Shown: positions 8,540 to 16,825 of the stretch, piece after piece | Layout of the letters: every line of letters begins with the position of its first letter | Numbering within the stretch: position 1 is the first letter of the stretch | Assembly (NCBI GenBank): GCA_903907905.1 | Contig: CAIVPX010000030.1 | Location: 62,001-126,000, forward strand | DNA from: an uncultured bacterium | GTDB lineage: Bacteria > Pseudomonadota > Gammaproteobacteria > Burkholderiales > Burkholderiaceae_E | DNA: 64,000 nucleotides | Reading direction: 5' to 3' | Notes under the pieces: generated by a model | Seen by the model: only the letters and a program-made list of their open reading frames with translations | What the model was told of the DNA's origin: nothing | Databases searched by the model: none | Program-made: the position numbers and the translations under genes

Positions 8540-9946
8540 CTACTTGTTGAACACCGGTGAAATGTTGGTCCAACTGCGTGGTGGCAGGCTTGCATTCCAG
8601 GCGTCGTAGCGCGCCTTCAGGTCAGCGAACACCGATGGCTGTTCGGCCTTAAGGTCGCGGGTCTCCTGCGGATCGGCCAGCAAATCATAGAGACGTTCGA
8701 TGCCTTTTCTGGGCTCCATGTAGAGCTTCCAGCGGCCAACCCGCACTGCGGCGTAGCCGGCCAGTTTCCAGAACAGGGCCTCATGCGGTGGTCCCGATTT
8801 GTCTTGTGACAGGTAGGGCAGCAGGTTGACGCCGTCGAGGGCCTGCGCAGCCTCGATGCTGACGCCGCAGGCCGCCGCCACGGTGGGCAGGATGTCTAGG
8901 GTGCTGACCGGTTGCTCGTACACCTGTCCAGCCTTGATGCGACCCGGCCACTTCATGACGAAGGGCATGCGGATGCCGCCTTCGTAGGTGGTGTACTTGC
9001 CGCCCGAGTAGGGGGCATTGCTGCCCGGGCGGCTTTCGGCGCAGCCGTTGTCGCTCACGAAGACCACCAGCGTGTCGTTCTCGAGTTCAAGGGCGCGTAG
9101 CCTGTCGAGCAAGGCGCCGATCGCGTCGTCCTGCGCCAGCACCAGGCCGTTGTAGGCGCGCTTGTGGATATTGGGAATGCGATCGCGCAGCCGATCGAAG
9201 TAGCTGCGAGGGACCTGCAGGGGTGGCACCGGCGAATTCATCGCGAAGTACAGCATGAAGGGCTCGTCGCGATGACGCTCGACGAAAGCCAGCGCTTCAT
9301 CTCGGAAGAAGTGCAACAGGTACTGGTCGACATCGATCACCTGACCATTTCGCCTGATGCCGTTGAGCCCGTGGCGGGTCCAGGCGGTGTCCTTGGCCTC
9401 GTCATGAAAATCGACCTTGAAGCTGAGAATCTCGGGGTCTTCGGGGTTGCAGTACTGGATGCTGGTGTTTCCGTAGAACACGCAGGAATAGTCGAAGCCC
9501 CGGTTGACCGGCTGAAACTGCGGCGCATGGCCCAGATGCCATTTGCCGATCACGCCCGTGCGATAGCCCTGTGCCTTGAAGAACTCGCCGATGAGCTTCT
9601 CGGTGGTGGGAATGCCCCGCCTGAGAAATTCGGCTTCGCCTTGCAGGGGCGCGAGACTGCCATCGTCTTCGCGCACTTCGCGCCGCTCGGGGAAAGCGCC
9701 TGACGAGACCTGCTGCTCGAAGCCGAAGCGCTGCTGGTAACGGCCGGTGACCAGTCCGGCGCGAGCGGGGCTGCAGAGCGGCGCAGACGAGTAGCCTGCC
9801 GTGAACTGAACGCCGTCGCGTCCAATGCTGTCGATGTGTGGGGTCTCTATCAGGGTGTTGCCGTAGAGCGAGACGTCGCCATGGCCCATGTCGTCGGCCA
9901 GGATGACGATGACATTGGGTCGACGACTGGTCTGAGTGTCTTTCAT
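8540..9946 (-). CDS. Type I sulfatase (arylsulfatase family)
   Basis: Encodes 468 residues. The N-terminal metal site VIVILADDMGHGD (Asp18, Asp19) is followed by the formylglycine signature with Cys58 in LCSPARAGLVTGR, matching C-x-P-x-R. Later motifs are GKWHLGH and VFVSDNGCAES. The Cys is converted to formylglycine by a maturase, and one is encoded nearby at 11179. The enzyme hydrolyses sulfate esters. No signal peptide is visible at this start, so it may act in the cytoplasm. It is divergent from a Bug receptor gene, with a strong palindrome between them. The substrate is unknown. Confidence 0.92.
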   Translation of the reverse strand: MKDTQTSRRPNVIVILADDMGHGDVSLYGNTLIETPHIDSIGRDGVQFTAGYSSAPLCSPARAGLVTGRYQQRFGFEQQVSSGAFPERREVREDDGSLAPLQGEAEFLRRGIPTTEKLIGEFFKAQGYRTGVIGKWHLGHAPQFQPVNRGFDYSCVFYGNTSIQYCNPEDPEILSFKVDFHDEAKDTAWTRHGLNGIRRNGQVIDVDQYLLHFFRDEALAFVERHRDEPFMLYFAMNSPVPPLQVPRSYFDRLRDRIPNIHKRAYNGLVLAQDDAIGALLDRLRALELENDTLVVFVSDNGCAESRPGSNAPYSGGKYTTYEGGIRMPFVMKWPGRIKAGQVYEQPVSTLDILPTVAAACGVSIEAAQALDGVNLLPYLSQDKSGPPHEALFWKLAGYAAVRVGRWKLYMEPRKGIERLYDLLADPQETRDLKAEQPSVFADLKARYDAWNASLPPRSWTNISPVFNK

Positions 9947-10022
9947 GCGAACCCCCGTCAGATGAAGGGCCCGAGTTTAACGTCAACAGGCGGCGCGAAG
10001 GGGTGTCCGATCGCTGACGCAT

Positions 10023-10044
10023 CAGACCGAGCCGATTCGGTCTG
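10023..10044. promoter_or_regulatory. Inverted repeat, candidate operator
   Basis: Perfect 8-base arms CAGACCGA and TCGGTCTG are separated by 6 bases. The site lies in the 222-base divergent gap between the sulfatase (start 9946) and the Bug receptor (start 10169), about 75 and 125 bases from their starts. The position suits an operator for both genes, although no regulator gene is adjacent. No T-run follows, so it is unlikely to be a terminator. Confidence 0.45.
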
Positions 10045-10168
10045 CGTGGGCTGAAAGAAACCGGCACGCCAGATCACGAGCCCGATAAAATCTCGCTTGG
10101 CCATGCCCCGTGGCGGTATTCGATCAGCAGGCCAGTGATGCCGCCTTTTACTGTCGCAGGAGACCTCG

Positions 10169-11182
10169 ATGTCCCGATTGTTTCTCACTCAACCGGCAGT
10201 CGATCGCCGCCGCAGCAACCGGGCACGCGTGGTCGCCGCGCTGATTACCGCCTTGCTGTGGCCCTTGACGGGCGTGGCACAAAACCCCGAGCGCTTTCCC
10301 TCGCAGGCGCTGACCATCATCGTGCCGTTTTCCGCAGGTGGAGCCACCGACATCTTCGCGCGAACACTGGGCCAGGCGCTGGGCGAGGCCTGGAAAGTGC
10401 CGGTGGTGGTCGAGAACAAGGTGGGGGCAGGTGGCAACATCGGCGCCGACCTCGTGGCGCGTGCGCCGGCCAATGGTCATACGCTTCTGATCGGCGCGGT
10501 GTCCACGGTCGTCAATCCGCCGCTCTACAAGATTGCGCCCTACATTCCCCGGGTGCTGGTGCCGGTGGGCGTGGGTGTGGCTTCGCACCTCGTGACGGTT
10601 GCACGGGCCGATCTGCCTGCCAACGATATCGCCGGCTTGCAGGCGTATTCGCGGAGCCGGCCGAGCGGCTTGAGCGCGGCGTCCGCCGGCACGGGCACCC
10701 TCTCGCACCTGGGCCTCGAGCTGCTGGAGTCGGAACTCGGCATCCGGATTCTCCATGTGCCCTACAAAGGCTCGACACCCGGGCTGACCGATGTCATGGG
10801 CGGGCAGGTCGACATCATGATCGACTCCACCACCTCGGCGGGGGCGGCGATTGCCTCGGGCAAGGTCAAGGCGCTGGCGGTGCACACGCCGGGCCGCGCA
10901 GCGGTGCTGCCGCAGGTCCCCACCTATGCGGAGCAGGGCATCAAGTCCATGACCTTTTCAGCCTGGAATATCTTCATGGTGCCGTCGGGCACCCCCGAAG
11001 ACCGTATCGCGGCGCTGCACGCCGCATTGGCACGGCTCATTCGCGAGCCTGCGATCGCCAAGGCCCTCACCGATCGCGGGCTTGAGCCCTTTGTGCAGTC
11101 GCCCGCCGACAGTCTTGAATTCGTCCGCCAGGATGCCCTGCGCTGGGAGCGGGTGATTCGCGAGAAGAACATTTCGCCGTGA
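10169..11182 (+). CDS. Bug-family (TctC-type) periplasmic solute-binding protein
   Basis: Encodes 337 residues with an N-terminal signal peptide (hydrophobic stretch about 20-36 ending GVAQ). Family motifs are LTIIVPFSAGGATDIFAR, VVVENKVGAGGNIGADLVA, LSHLGLELLESELGI and HVPYKGSTPGLTDVMGGQVDIM. Bug proteins bind small carboxylates or related organic molecules in the periplasm and often lack dedicated membrane partners, as here. The 3' end overlaps the FGE gene by four bases (GTGA), so translation is probably coupled. Its ligand may be a sulfate ester handled by the divergent sulfatase. Confidence 0.93.
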   Translation: MSRLFLTQPAVDRRRSNRARVVAALITALLWPLTGVAQNPERFPSQALTIIVPFSAGGATDIFARTLGQALGEAWKVPVVVENKVGAGGNIGADLVARAPANGHTLLIGAVSTVVNPPLYKIAPYIPRVLVPVGVGVASHLVTVARADLPANDIAGLQAYSRSRPSGLSAASAGTGTLSHLGLELLESELGIRILHVPYKGSTPGLTDVMGGQVDIMIDSTTSAGAAIASGKVKALAVHTPGRAAVLPQVPTYAEQGIKSMTFSAWNIFMVPSGTPEDRIAALHAALARLIREPAIAKALTDRGLEPFVQSPADSLEFVRQDALRWERVIREKNISP

Positions 11183-12036
11183 GCGTACAGGCGCACGCGG
11201 GCATGCGCGCGCTCGAGTCCGCGAGCTTCGAGATGGGCGCGGCCCGGTTCTACCCCGAAGAGCGGCCGGTTCGACGGGTGCAGGTCGAGCGCTTTCTGAT
11301 CGACGAGGCGCTCGTCACCAACGCCGAGTTCGCGGCCTTCGCTCAAGCGACCGGCTATCGCTCGGCGGCCGAGTCGGGGCCGCATCCGGGGTCGGCCGTG
11401 TTTTGCCAGCCCGCGGCACCGGTGCCTGATCTTGATCCGGCACGCTGGTGGCGCTGGGTCGAGGGTGCCTGCTGGCACCGTCCTTCAGGGCCTGGAAGTG
11501 GGCTGGCCGGGCTGGACGATCACCCCGTGGTCCATGTCACCCAGGCCGACGCATGGGCCTACGCGCGCTGGCTCGGCAAGCGTCTGCCCACTGAAGCCGA
11601 GTGGGAGTACGCCGCGCGCGGCGGGCTGCGCGGTGCCGACTACGCCTGGGGAACAGAATTGGCCCCTGGCGGCCAGATGATGGCCAACTATTGGCAGGGG
11701 GAGTTTCCGCACCACAACACCCTGCAGGATGGCTGCGCTCTGACCTCGCCGGTTCGTCATTACCCAGCCAACGGCTTCGGCTTGTACGACATGATCGGCA
11801 ATGTCTGGGAGTGGACGAGCAGTCGCTGGTCGCTGCCCGGCGCAGCCGGGGCCGTCAAGCCCGGCTGCTGTCAGACGCAGGCTGCTGATGCCTTGCCGCT
11901 CGCGGTGATCAAGGGTGGCTCATTCCTCTGCGCGCTTAACCACTGCCAGCGCTTTCGCCCCGCTGCGCGCCATCCGCAGGCGATGACCGAGAGCACGAGT
12001 CACATCGGGTTTCGCTGCGCGATGGACGGGGCCTGA
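11179..12036 (+). CDS. Formylglycine-generating enzyme (sulfatase maturase)
   Basis: Encodes 285 residues of the FGE-sulfatase/SUMF1 fold: FEMGAARFYPEERPVRRVQV near the start, then HPVVHVTQADAWAYARWLGK, LPTEAEWEYAARGG and YDMIGNVWEWTSS. The copper-binding cysteine pair is present as Cys251 and Cys256 in GGSFLCALNHCQRFR, with the family's spacing. FGE oxidises the sulfatase signature Cys to formylglycine using oxygen; the target here is almost certainly Cys58 of the sulfatase at 8540-9946. Start GTG 11179 overlaps the Bug stop codon. A related ergothioneine- or kinase-linked FGE fold is excluded by the cysteine pair and the neighbour. Confidence 0.93.
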   Translation: MSVQAHAGMRALESASFEMGAARFYPEERPVRRVQVERFLIDEALVTNAEFAAFAQATGYRSAAESGPHPGSAVFCQPAAPVPDLDPARWWRWVEGACWHRPSGPGSGLAGLDDHPVVHVTQADAWAYARWLGKRLPTEAEWEYAARGGLRGADYAWGTELAPGGQMMANYWQGEFPHHNTLQDGCALTSPVRHYPANGFGLYDMIGNVWEWTSSRWSLPGAAGAVKPGCCQTQAADALPLAVIKGGSFLCALNHCQRFRPAARHPQAMTESTSHIGFRCAMDGA

Positions 12037-12114
12037 GCCCCGCGTGTGCGCCAGTTCACCGGATAGGCGCGGCCCTCGGCAGACCGACCGTCGATGAACA
12101 TGTCATAGCCGGTT

Positions 12115-13380
12115 TCATGCTGCGAAGCCGTCAGGGGCGATCATCCCTGCCGCCCGCGGCGCCGTCAGGCTCTGGTCGATGATCGTGCTGACCATGTCGG
12201 CGGTAACCGCCGACAGCGTCCAGCCCAGATGGCCGTGGCCGGTGTTGTAGAACACGTTGGCGCGGCGCCCCCGGCCGACGCGCGGCATCATGTCGGGCAT
12301 CATCGGGCGCAGTCCCGCCCATGGCACCACCTGGCGGGTGCTGACTCCGGGAAAGCAGGCGTTGACCCAGTCCACCAAAGGCTTGATGCGGTCGGCTCGA
12401 ATGTCCTTGTTGAAGCCGTTGAACTCGGCGGTTCCTGCGACGCGAAATCGATCGGCCCCCAGGCGGCTGGTGACCAGCTTGGTTTCGTCATCGAGCAGGC
12501 TCACCGTGGGGGCGGCTTGCTGGCTTGCGGCGTCGAGCAGGTTGACGGTGATTGAATAGCCCTTGACCGGGTAGACATTGACCCGATCGCCTAACTGCCC
12601 CGCGAAGCGCCGGCTGGCCACTCCCGCACAGACCACGAGTGAATCGAAGTGGCGATCGTGGGCAATGCCCTGGGCCTCGGTGGTGACCGTGGCGGTCTTG
12701 CCGTCGGCGGCGAGGCTTACGACGTCCTGACCCAGCGCCATGGTCACGCCCAGGCGCTCGCAGGCTTGCGCAAGCCCTTGCGTGAATTTGTGGATGTCGC
12801 CGGTTGAGTCGCTCTCGGTGTAGTAGCCGCCGAAGTAGCGGCCCGCGAGCGTCGGTTCGATGGCACGGATTTCCTCGGGCGTGACGGCGCGACGACCGAG
12901 CCCGCCCTGGGCAAGCAGTTCGGACACGCGGCCCGCATGATCGAAGCCCTTGCGATCGCGATAGATGTGCAGGATGCCGCGCTTCTTGAGATCGAAGTCG
13001 ATGCCTTCCTGCTCGGCCCACGCGAACAGATGGTCCCGTGCGCGAATGGCCAGGCGGGCTGTGTCGACCGTGTTCTGACGATAGCGGGGAATACTGGCGA
13101 TGAACTCAGCGAACCAGGACAGCTTGTGCCAGCTCGGCCTGGGATTGACGAGCAGGGGCGCGTCACGCTTGAGCATCCATTTGATGCCCTTCACGAGGGT
13201 GGAGGGGTGAGTCCAGACTTCAGCGTTGGATGCCGAGAGCTGGCCGCCGTTGGCAAACGAGGTCTCCATGGCCGCATAGCGCTGCCGGTCGAACAAGGTG
13301 ACCGAAAAGCCCTTGCGTGCGAGGGCGTAAGCCGTGGTGACGCCGGTGATTCCACCGCCAATGACTGCGATCGTTTTCAT
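12115..13380 (-). CDS. FAD-dependent D-amino acid dehydrogenase family protein (DadA-like)
   Basis: Encodes 421 residues from ATG 13380, with GGAG six bases upstream. It has the N-terminal FAD site IAVIGGGITGVTTAYAL, a following METSFANGGQLS typical of DadA, and the C-terminal PVKGYSITVNL and NTGHGHLGWTLS. DadA-type enzymes oxidise amino acids to 2-oxo acids and pass electrons to the respiratory chain. The gene is preceded by a tandem glycine riboswitch and a hippurate-hydrolase-like gene, so glycine is a plausible substrate, oxidised to glyoxylate and ammonia; D-alanine or another D-amino acid is the alternative. A longer frame reaching 13764 would translate through the riboswitch and is not real. 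Confidence 0.88.
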   Translation of the reverse strand: MKTIAVIGGGITGVTTAYALARKGFSVTLFDRQRYAAMETSFANGGQLSASNAEVWTHPSTLVKGIKWMLKRDAPLLVNPRPSWHKLSWFAEFIASIPRYRQNTVDTARLAIRARDHLFAWAEQEGIDFDLKKRGILHIYRDRKGFDHAGRVSELLAQGGLGRRAVTPEEIRAIEPTLAGRYFGGYYTESDSTGDIHKFTQGLAQACERLGVTMALGQDVVSLAADGKTATVTTEAQGIAHDRHFDSLVVCAGVASRRFAGQLGDRVNVYPVKGYSITVNLLDAASQQAAPTVSLLDDETKLVTSRLGADRFRVAGTAEFNGFNKDIRADRIKPLVDWVNACFPGVSTRQVVPWAGLRPMMPDMMPRVGRGRRANVFYNTGHGHLGWTLSAVTADMVSTIIDQSLTAPRAAGMIAPDGFAA

Positions 13381-13439
13381 GAATTGCTCCAAGTCCAAGC
13401 GTCGTGAGGTCAAGCGCCCGTCACACCCTGTGCCGGACA

Positions 13440-13622
13440 CGCCCCCTCTGTTTGGAACCTGAGAGATTCGCCGGCCCAAGGGGGGCCGGTTTGCTCCTGC
13501 GGTGGGCCGGCTGACGAAGACCGGCCACTCTTCAGAGTGTGCACCTCGATCGGTCCTTTTGCCTGAGAGTTTCCGGGGCGGTTGCTCCTTCGGCGCCGCC
13601 GCCTGGCGGGCTCTCCCGATCG
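13440..13622 (-). promoter_or_regulatory. Tandem glycine riboswitch
   Basis: On the minus strand two aptamers follow each other. The first has GGGAGAG, the core GCCGAAGGAGCAACCG, and the closing ACTCTCAGGCAAAAGGACC. The second has the core CGCAGGAGCAAACCGG and the closing ATCTCTCAGGTTCC with AGAGGGGG. This is the standard double glycine (gcvT) element. It begins about 18 bases after the stop of the M20 amidase gene and ends about 60 bases before the DadA-like start. I see no terminator with a T-run in that final stretch, so it may act on translation. Glycine would normally switch expression on. Confidence 0.93.
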
Positions 13623-13639
13623 ACGTGGGTGAGATCGTT

Positions 13640-14821
13640 TCAGGGCTTGAGGTACTCCTCGACCAGACGCGTCCAGAATGCGGCGCCGGGCTCGATGATG
13701 GCGTCATTGAAGTCATAGCCGGGGTTGTGCACCATGCAGCCTCCGGGCGTGCCGGTGCCGCCATTGCCCACGAAGAAATAGCAGCCCGGGATCTTTTCGA
13801 GCATGAAGGCGAAGTCTTCGCTGGCTGTCAGGGGCTCGCCGTTTGCAAGCACCCGATCGCCGCCGAAGAGCTCGGTGGCCACGCGCGTGGCCAGCGCTGT
13901 TTCGCGCGGCGAGTTCACCAGTACCGCGTAGCCGGGCTGCCAGTCGATGTGCGCCTGCACGCCATAGCTGGCGGCCTGCAGGCGGACCAGTTCGACGATG
14001 CGCTCGCGCAATTGTGTGCGCACCGTGGCATCGAGGGCCCGCACGCTCAACTTGAGGGTGGCCGACTCGGGGATGACATTGTTCGCCTGGCCTGCAGTCA
14101 GCGCACCCACGGTGACGACCGCGGTCCGGATTGGGTCGACATTGCGCGCGACAATGGTCTGCAGGGCCATCACGATCGAGGCAGCGGCTACGACCGTATC
14201 GACTGCTCGATGCGGCATGCCGCCGTGGCCGCCGACCCCGCGCAGGGTGATGGTGACGTCGTCGCTCGAGGCCATGGTCGGCCCGCTTCGAAAGACGAAG
14301 TGGCCGGTCTCAATGCCCGGCATGTTGTGCAGGGCAAATACGGCGTCACAGGGGAATTTTTCGAACAGGCCGTCGGCCATCATCTGCAGCGCACCGCCCG
14401 CGCCTTCCTCTGCCGGCTGAAAGATCAGATGCAAGGTGCCGCAAAAATCGGATGTCCGGGCGATCCGCAACGCGGCCGCGAGCAGCGTGGCCGTGTGGCC
14501 GTCATGACCGCAGCCGTGCATGACCCCGGGGCTGCGGCTTTTCCATTGGACGGTGCCGCGCTCGGCGATCGGCAGGGCATCCATGTCGGCGCGCAAGCCC
14601 AGCGACCGACCCCCCTCGCCGCGTCGCAGGCTGCCTACGACGCCGGTCTTGCCCAGACCCTTGGTGACCGCGTAGCCCCATTCGAGCAGCTTCTGCGCGA
14701 CCAAGGCCGCGGTGCGGCGCTCCTCGAAGGCGAGTTCTGGGTGCGCGTGGAGGTCGCGGCGAATCCGGATGAATTCGTCGACCCCGTCGGCCACGTCAGG
14801 CTGCGACTGTATCGCTTGCAC
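13640..14821 (-). CDS. M20D amidohydrolase, hippurate-hydrolase-like
   Basis: Encodes 393 residues with M20 metal ligands: Asp in LGLRADMDALP, Cys and His in MHGCGHDGHTATLL, Glu in QPAEEGAGG and His in FALHNMPG. The dimerisation domain contains GVGGHGGMPHRAVD. HipO enzymes cleave N-acyl amino acids, classically hippurate to benzoate and glycine. A glycine riboswitch and an amino acid dehydrogenase lie directly downstream, which favours an N-acylglycine substrate. A Bug receptor gene is 13 bases upstream and probably supplies the substrate. IAA-amino acid hydrolase or N-acetyl-diaminopimelate specificity cannot be excluded. Confidence 0.9.
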   Translation of the reverse strand: MQAIQSQPDVADGVDEFIRIRRDLHAHPELAFEERRTAALVAQKLLEWGYAVTKGLGKTGVVGSLRRGEGGRSLGLRADMDALPIAERGTVQWKSRSPGVMHGCGHDGHTATLLAAALRIARTSDFCGTLHLIFQPAEEGAGGALQMMADGLFEKFPCDAVFALHNMPGIETGHFVFRSGPTMASSDDVTITLRGVGGHGGMPHRAVDTVVAAASIVMALQTIVARNVDPIRTAVVTVGALTAGQANNVIPESATLKLSVRALDATVRTQLRERIVELVRLQAASYGVQAHIDWQPGYAVLVNSPRETALATRVATELFGGDRVLANGEPLTASEDFAFMLEKIPGCYFFVGNGGTGTPGGCMVHNPGYDFNDAIIEPGAAFWTRLVEEYLKP

Positions 14822-14834
14822 CGTCGTATCCCGA

Positions 14835-15821
14835 TCACTGCGGCTGCAGGTTCATCGCCCGGGCGATTACGCGGTAGCGAGCCGTGTTGTCGCTGTAGAG
14901 GCGGTTCATCTCAGCCAGAGGCTGCGGGCGCGGCACGACCATCGCTTGCGCCTCGAGGTTCGCGCGAATGGCCGGATCGTTGGCCACCTCGCTCAAGGCC
15001 TTGTGGAGCACCTGGACGACCGCCTCAGGGGTGTCCTTGTGAACGAAGAAGCCCGCCCACATGTCGAAAACGAAGCCCTTGAGTGCTGGGAGATCGGCTA
15101 GCGGCGGGGTATTGCGAAAGTACGCCTGGCGCTCCGCCGACAGCACCACGGGCGCACGCAGCTTGCCCTCGTCGACCATCTGCACGTAGCTCTTGCCGTA
15201 GACGGTCATCATGATGTCGACCTGACCCGCGAGCAGGTCCTGGATGGCGGGCGCCCCGCCTTTGTAGGGAACATGCGTCAATTCAACGCCAGCCGCGGCC
15301 GACAGGTGCTCGCCCAGCAGGTGATACATCGAGCCCGGTCCCACGCTGGCGTAGGTGACAGGCTTTTTGGCCGCTGCCGCCGCTTTCGCGAAGGCGAGAA
15401 ATTCGTCCGCGTTACCGGCCGGGAAGTCTTTCCGCGCCAGCATTACGAGCGGGTTGACGGTGATCATCTGGACCAACCGGAAGTCTTCACTGCGGTACTT
15501 GATGGCGGCATTGGCGAGCGGCGCCAGAATTAGCTCGTTGGGCGATCCCTGAAAGATCAGGTAGCCGTCGGCGGGACTGGCAAGCACTTTTTGCGCGGCG
15601 ATGCCGCCGCTTGCGCCGCCCAGGTTTTCGACCACCACGGGTTGACCGAGGTGTTTGCTCAGCGTGGCGTTGAGGGTGCGGGCGATCACGTCCGACACGC
15701 CGCCCGCTGGATAAGGAACCATCAGGGTGACAGGGCGAGCCGGGAAAGTCTGGGCCATGGATGCGCCGCAGATCAGCAGGGCGCCCAGCGCGCCGAACAG
15801 GGCTTTGAAACGAGCGTTCAA
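14835..15821 (-). CDS. Bug-family (TctC-type) periplasmic solute-binding protein
   Basis: Encodes 328 residues from TTG 15821, chosen because AGGAG lies about seven bases upstream and a clean signal peptide follows (FKALFGALGALLICGASMAQT). A longer frame to 15890 would add an unlikely leader. Motifs are VTLMVPYPAGGVSDVIART, VVVENLGGASGGIAAQKVL and HVPYKGGAPAIQDLLAGQVDIMM. It is the first gene of the operon containing the amidase, so its ligand may be hippurate or another N-acylglycine. It is divergent from a LysR gene. No TctAB membrane partners are present. Confidence 0.92.
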   Translation of the reverse strand: MNARFKALFGALGALLICGASMAQTFPARPVTLMVPYPAGGVSDVIARTLNATLSKHLGQPVVVENLGGASGGIAAQKVLASPADGYLIFQGSPNELILAPLANAAIKYRSEDFRLVQMITVNPLVMLARKDFPAGNADEFLAFAKAAAAAKKPVTYASVGPGSMYHLLGEHLSAAAGVELTHVPYKGGAPAIQDLLAGQVDIMMTVYGKSYVQMVDEGKLRAPVVLSAERQAYFRNTPPLADLPALKGFVFDMWAGFFVHKDTPEAVVQVLHKALSEVANDPAIRANLEAQAMVVPRPQPLAEMNRLYSDNTARYRVIARAMNLQPQ

Positions 15822-15934
15822 GGTCAGTCTCCTGTCTTTAATTGAAGGGCTTATATCAGGATGGTAGAAAACGAATTTAATGCTGTCCAATGCAATTTGA
15901 GGTAATGTTTCATGATGAAAAATGCATCGATAAA
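15822..15934. promoter_or_regulatory. Divergent promoter region, LysR gene and Bug-amidase operon
   Basis: This AT-rich gap (for example TTTAATTGAAGGGCTTATATC and GAATTTAATGCTG) separates the Bug gene and the LysR gene, which point away from each other. LysR proteins usually bind such gaps, repress themselves and activate the divergent operon. I could not pick out a convincing T-N11-A box. Confidence 0.45.
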
Positions 15935-16813
15935 ATGACGCTGACGCAGCTTCGTCACTTCATCGTCCTGGCCGGCGCGGGGTCTTTCGTGAAAGCCGCT
16001 GGGTTGCTGTTCATGACGCAGCCGGCGCTTAGCCGAAGTATCAAGTCGCTGGAGGAAGCGCTGGGGCAGCGGCTGTTTGACCGCGCGGGCCGAAGGATCG
16101 AGCTGACGCCATTCGGCCATGTGGCGCTGGCGCGCGGTCGAGCCCTGCTTGACGAGGCCGAGCAACTCAAGCTGTCCGGAAAGATCCTGAGCGCCGATGA
16201 CAGCGGTCGCGTCAGGCTGGGTCTTGGCTCGGGCCCAGGCGCCATGCTTACTGCGCCCCTCATGATGCATTTCGCCACGCACTTCCCCCGGTTTCATGTC
16301 GACATCGTTCGCGCCAATACTGCGTCGCTCACGCAAATGCTGCGAGAGCGGAGCGTGGATGCGCTCGTGGTGGATGTGCGTTCCCTACGCCCCGCGCCTG
16401 ATCTGAGCGTGACCCAGCTGGCGCACATGAAGGGGGCGTTCATGTGCCGAAAGCGGCATCCGCTGGCGCGCCTTGCGCGGGTGAGCTTCGAGCAGCTCGG
16501 GCGCTATCCAGTGGCTTCAACACCGCTCAGCGACGAGCTTGCACGCATCCTGACCGAGCGTTATGGCGAGCATGCGCACCCCGATGAGCTCGTGCGCTAC
16601 AGCAGCGACGAAATTTCGCATCTGGTTGATGTCGCGGCCCACAGCGATACGGTCCTGCTCGCGGTTCGCGCCTGCGCCCCCGAACTCGTGGAAATCAACA
16701 TCTACCCTGCGCTCAACGCCCAGGCGCGTTTCGGTCTGGTCACGCTGGCGAGCAAGGCGCAGGCGCTCTACCTGCCCGAAGTCCGCAAGCTGATGGCGGC
16801 GGCGCTGCACTGA
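15935..16813 (+). CDS. LysR-family transcriptional regulator
   Basis: Encodes 292 residues from ATG 15935 (MTLTQLRHFIVL). The winged helix-turn-helix occupies about residues 1-60 (GSFVKAAGLLFMTQPALSRS, LEEALGQRLFDRAGRRIELT), followed by the periplasmic-binding-like effector domain. Earlier in-frame starts at 15905 and 15890 add residues not typical of the family. It is divergent from the Bug-amidase-riboswitch-dehydrogenase operon and is its probable regulator, sensing the acylglycine or its acid. The TRIC gene begins 12 bases downstream. Confidence 0.9.
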   Translation: MTLTQLRHFIVLAGAGSFVKAAGLLFMTQPALSRSIKSLEEALGQRLFDRAGRRIELTPFGHVALARGRALLDEAEQLKLSGKILSADDSGRVRLGLGSGPGAMLTAPLMMHFATHFPRFHVDIVRANTASLTQMLRERSVDALVVDVRSLRPAPDLSVTQLAHMKGAFMCRKRHPLARLARVSFEQLGRYPVASTPLSDELARILTERYGEHAHPDELVRYSSDEISHLVDVAAHSDTVLLAVRACAPELVEINIYPALNAQARFGLVTLASKAQALYLPEVRKLMAAALH

Positions 16814-16825
16814 GGGAGTCGTATC

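Noticed and set aside
13381-13764. N-terminal extension of the DadA-like protein
   Set aside because: It would translate through the glycine riboswitch and into the amidase gene; the Rossmann start at 13380 has its own ribosome site.
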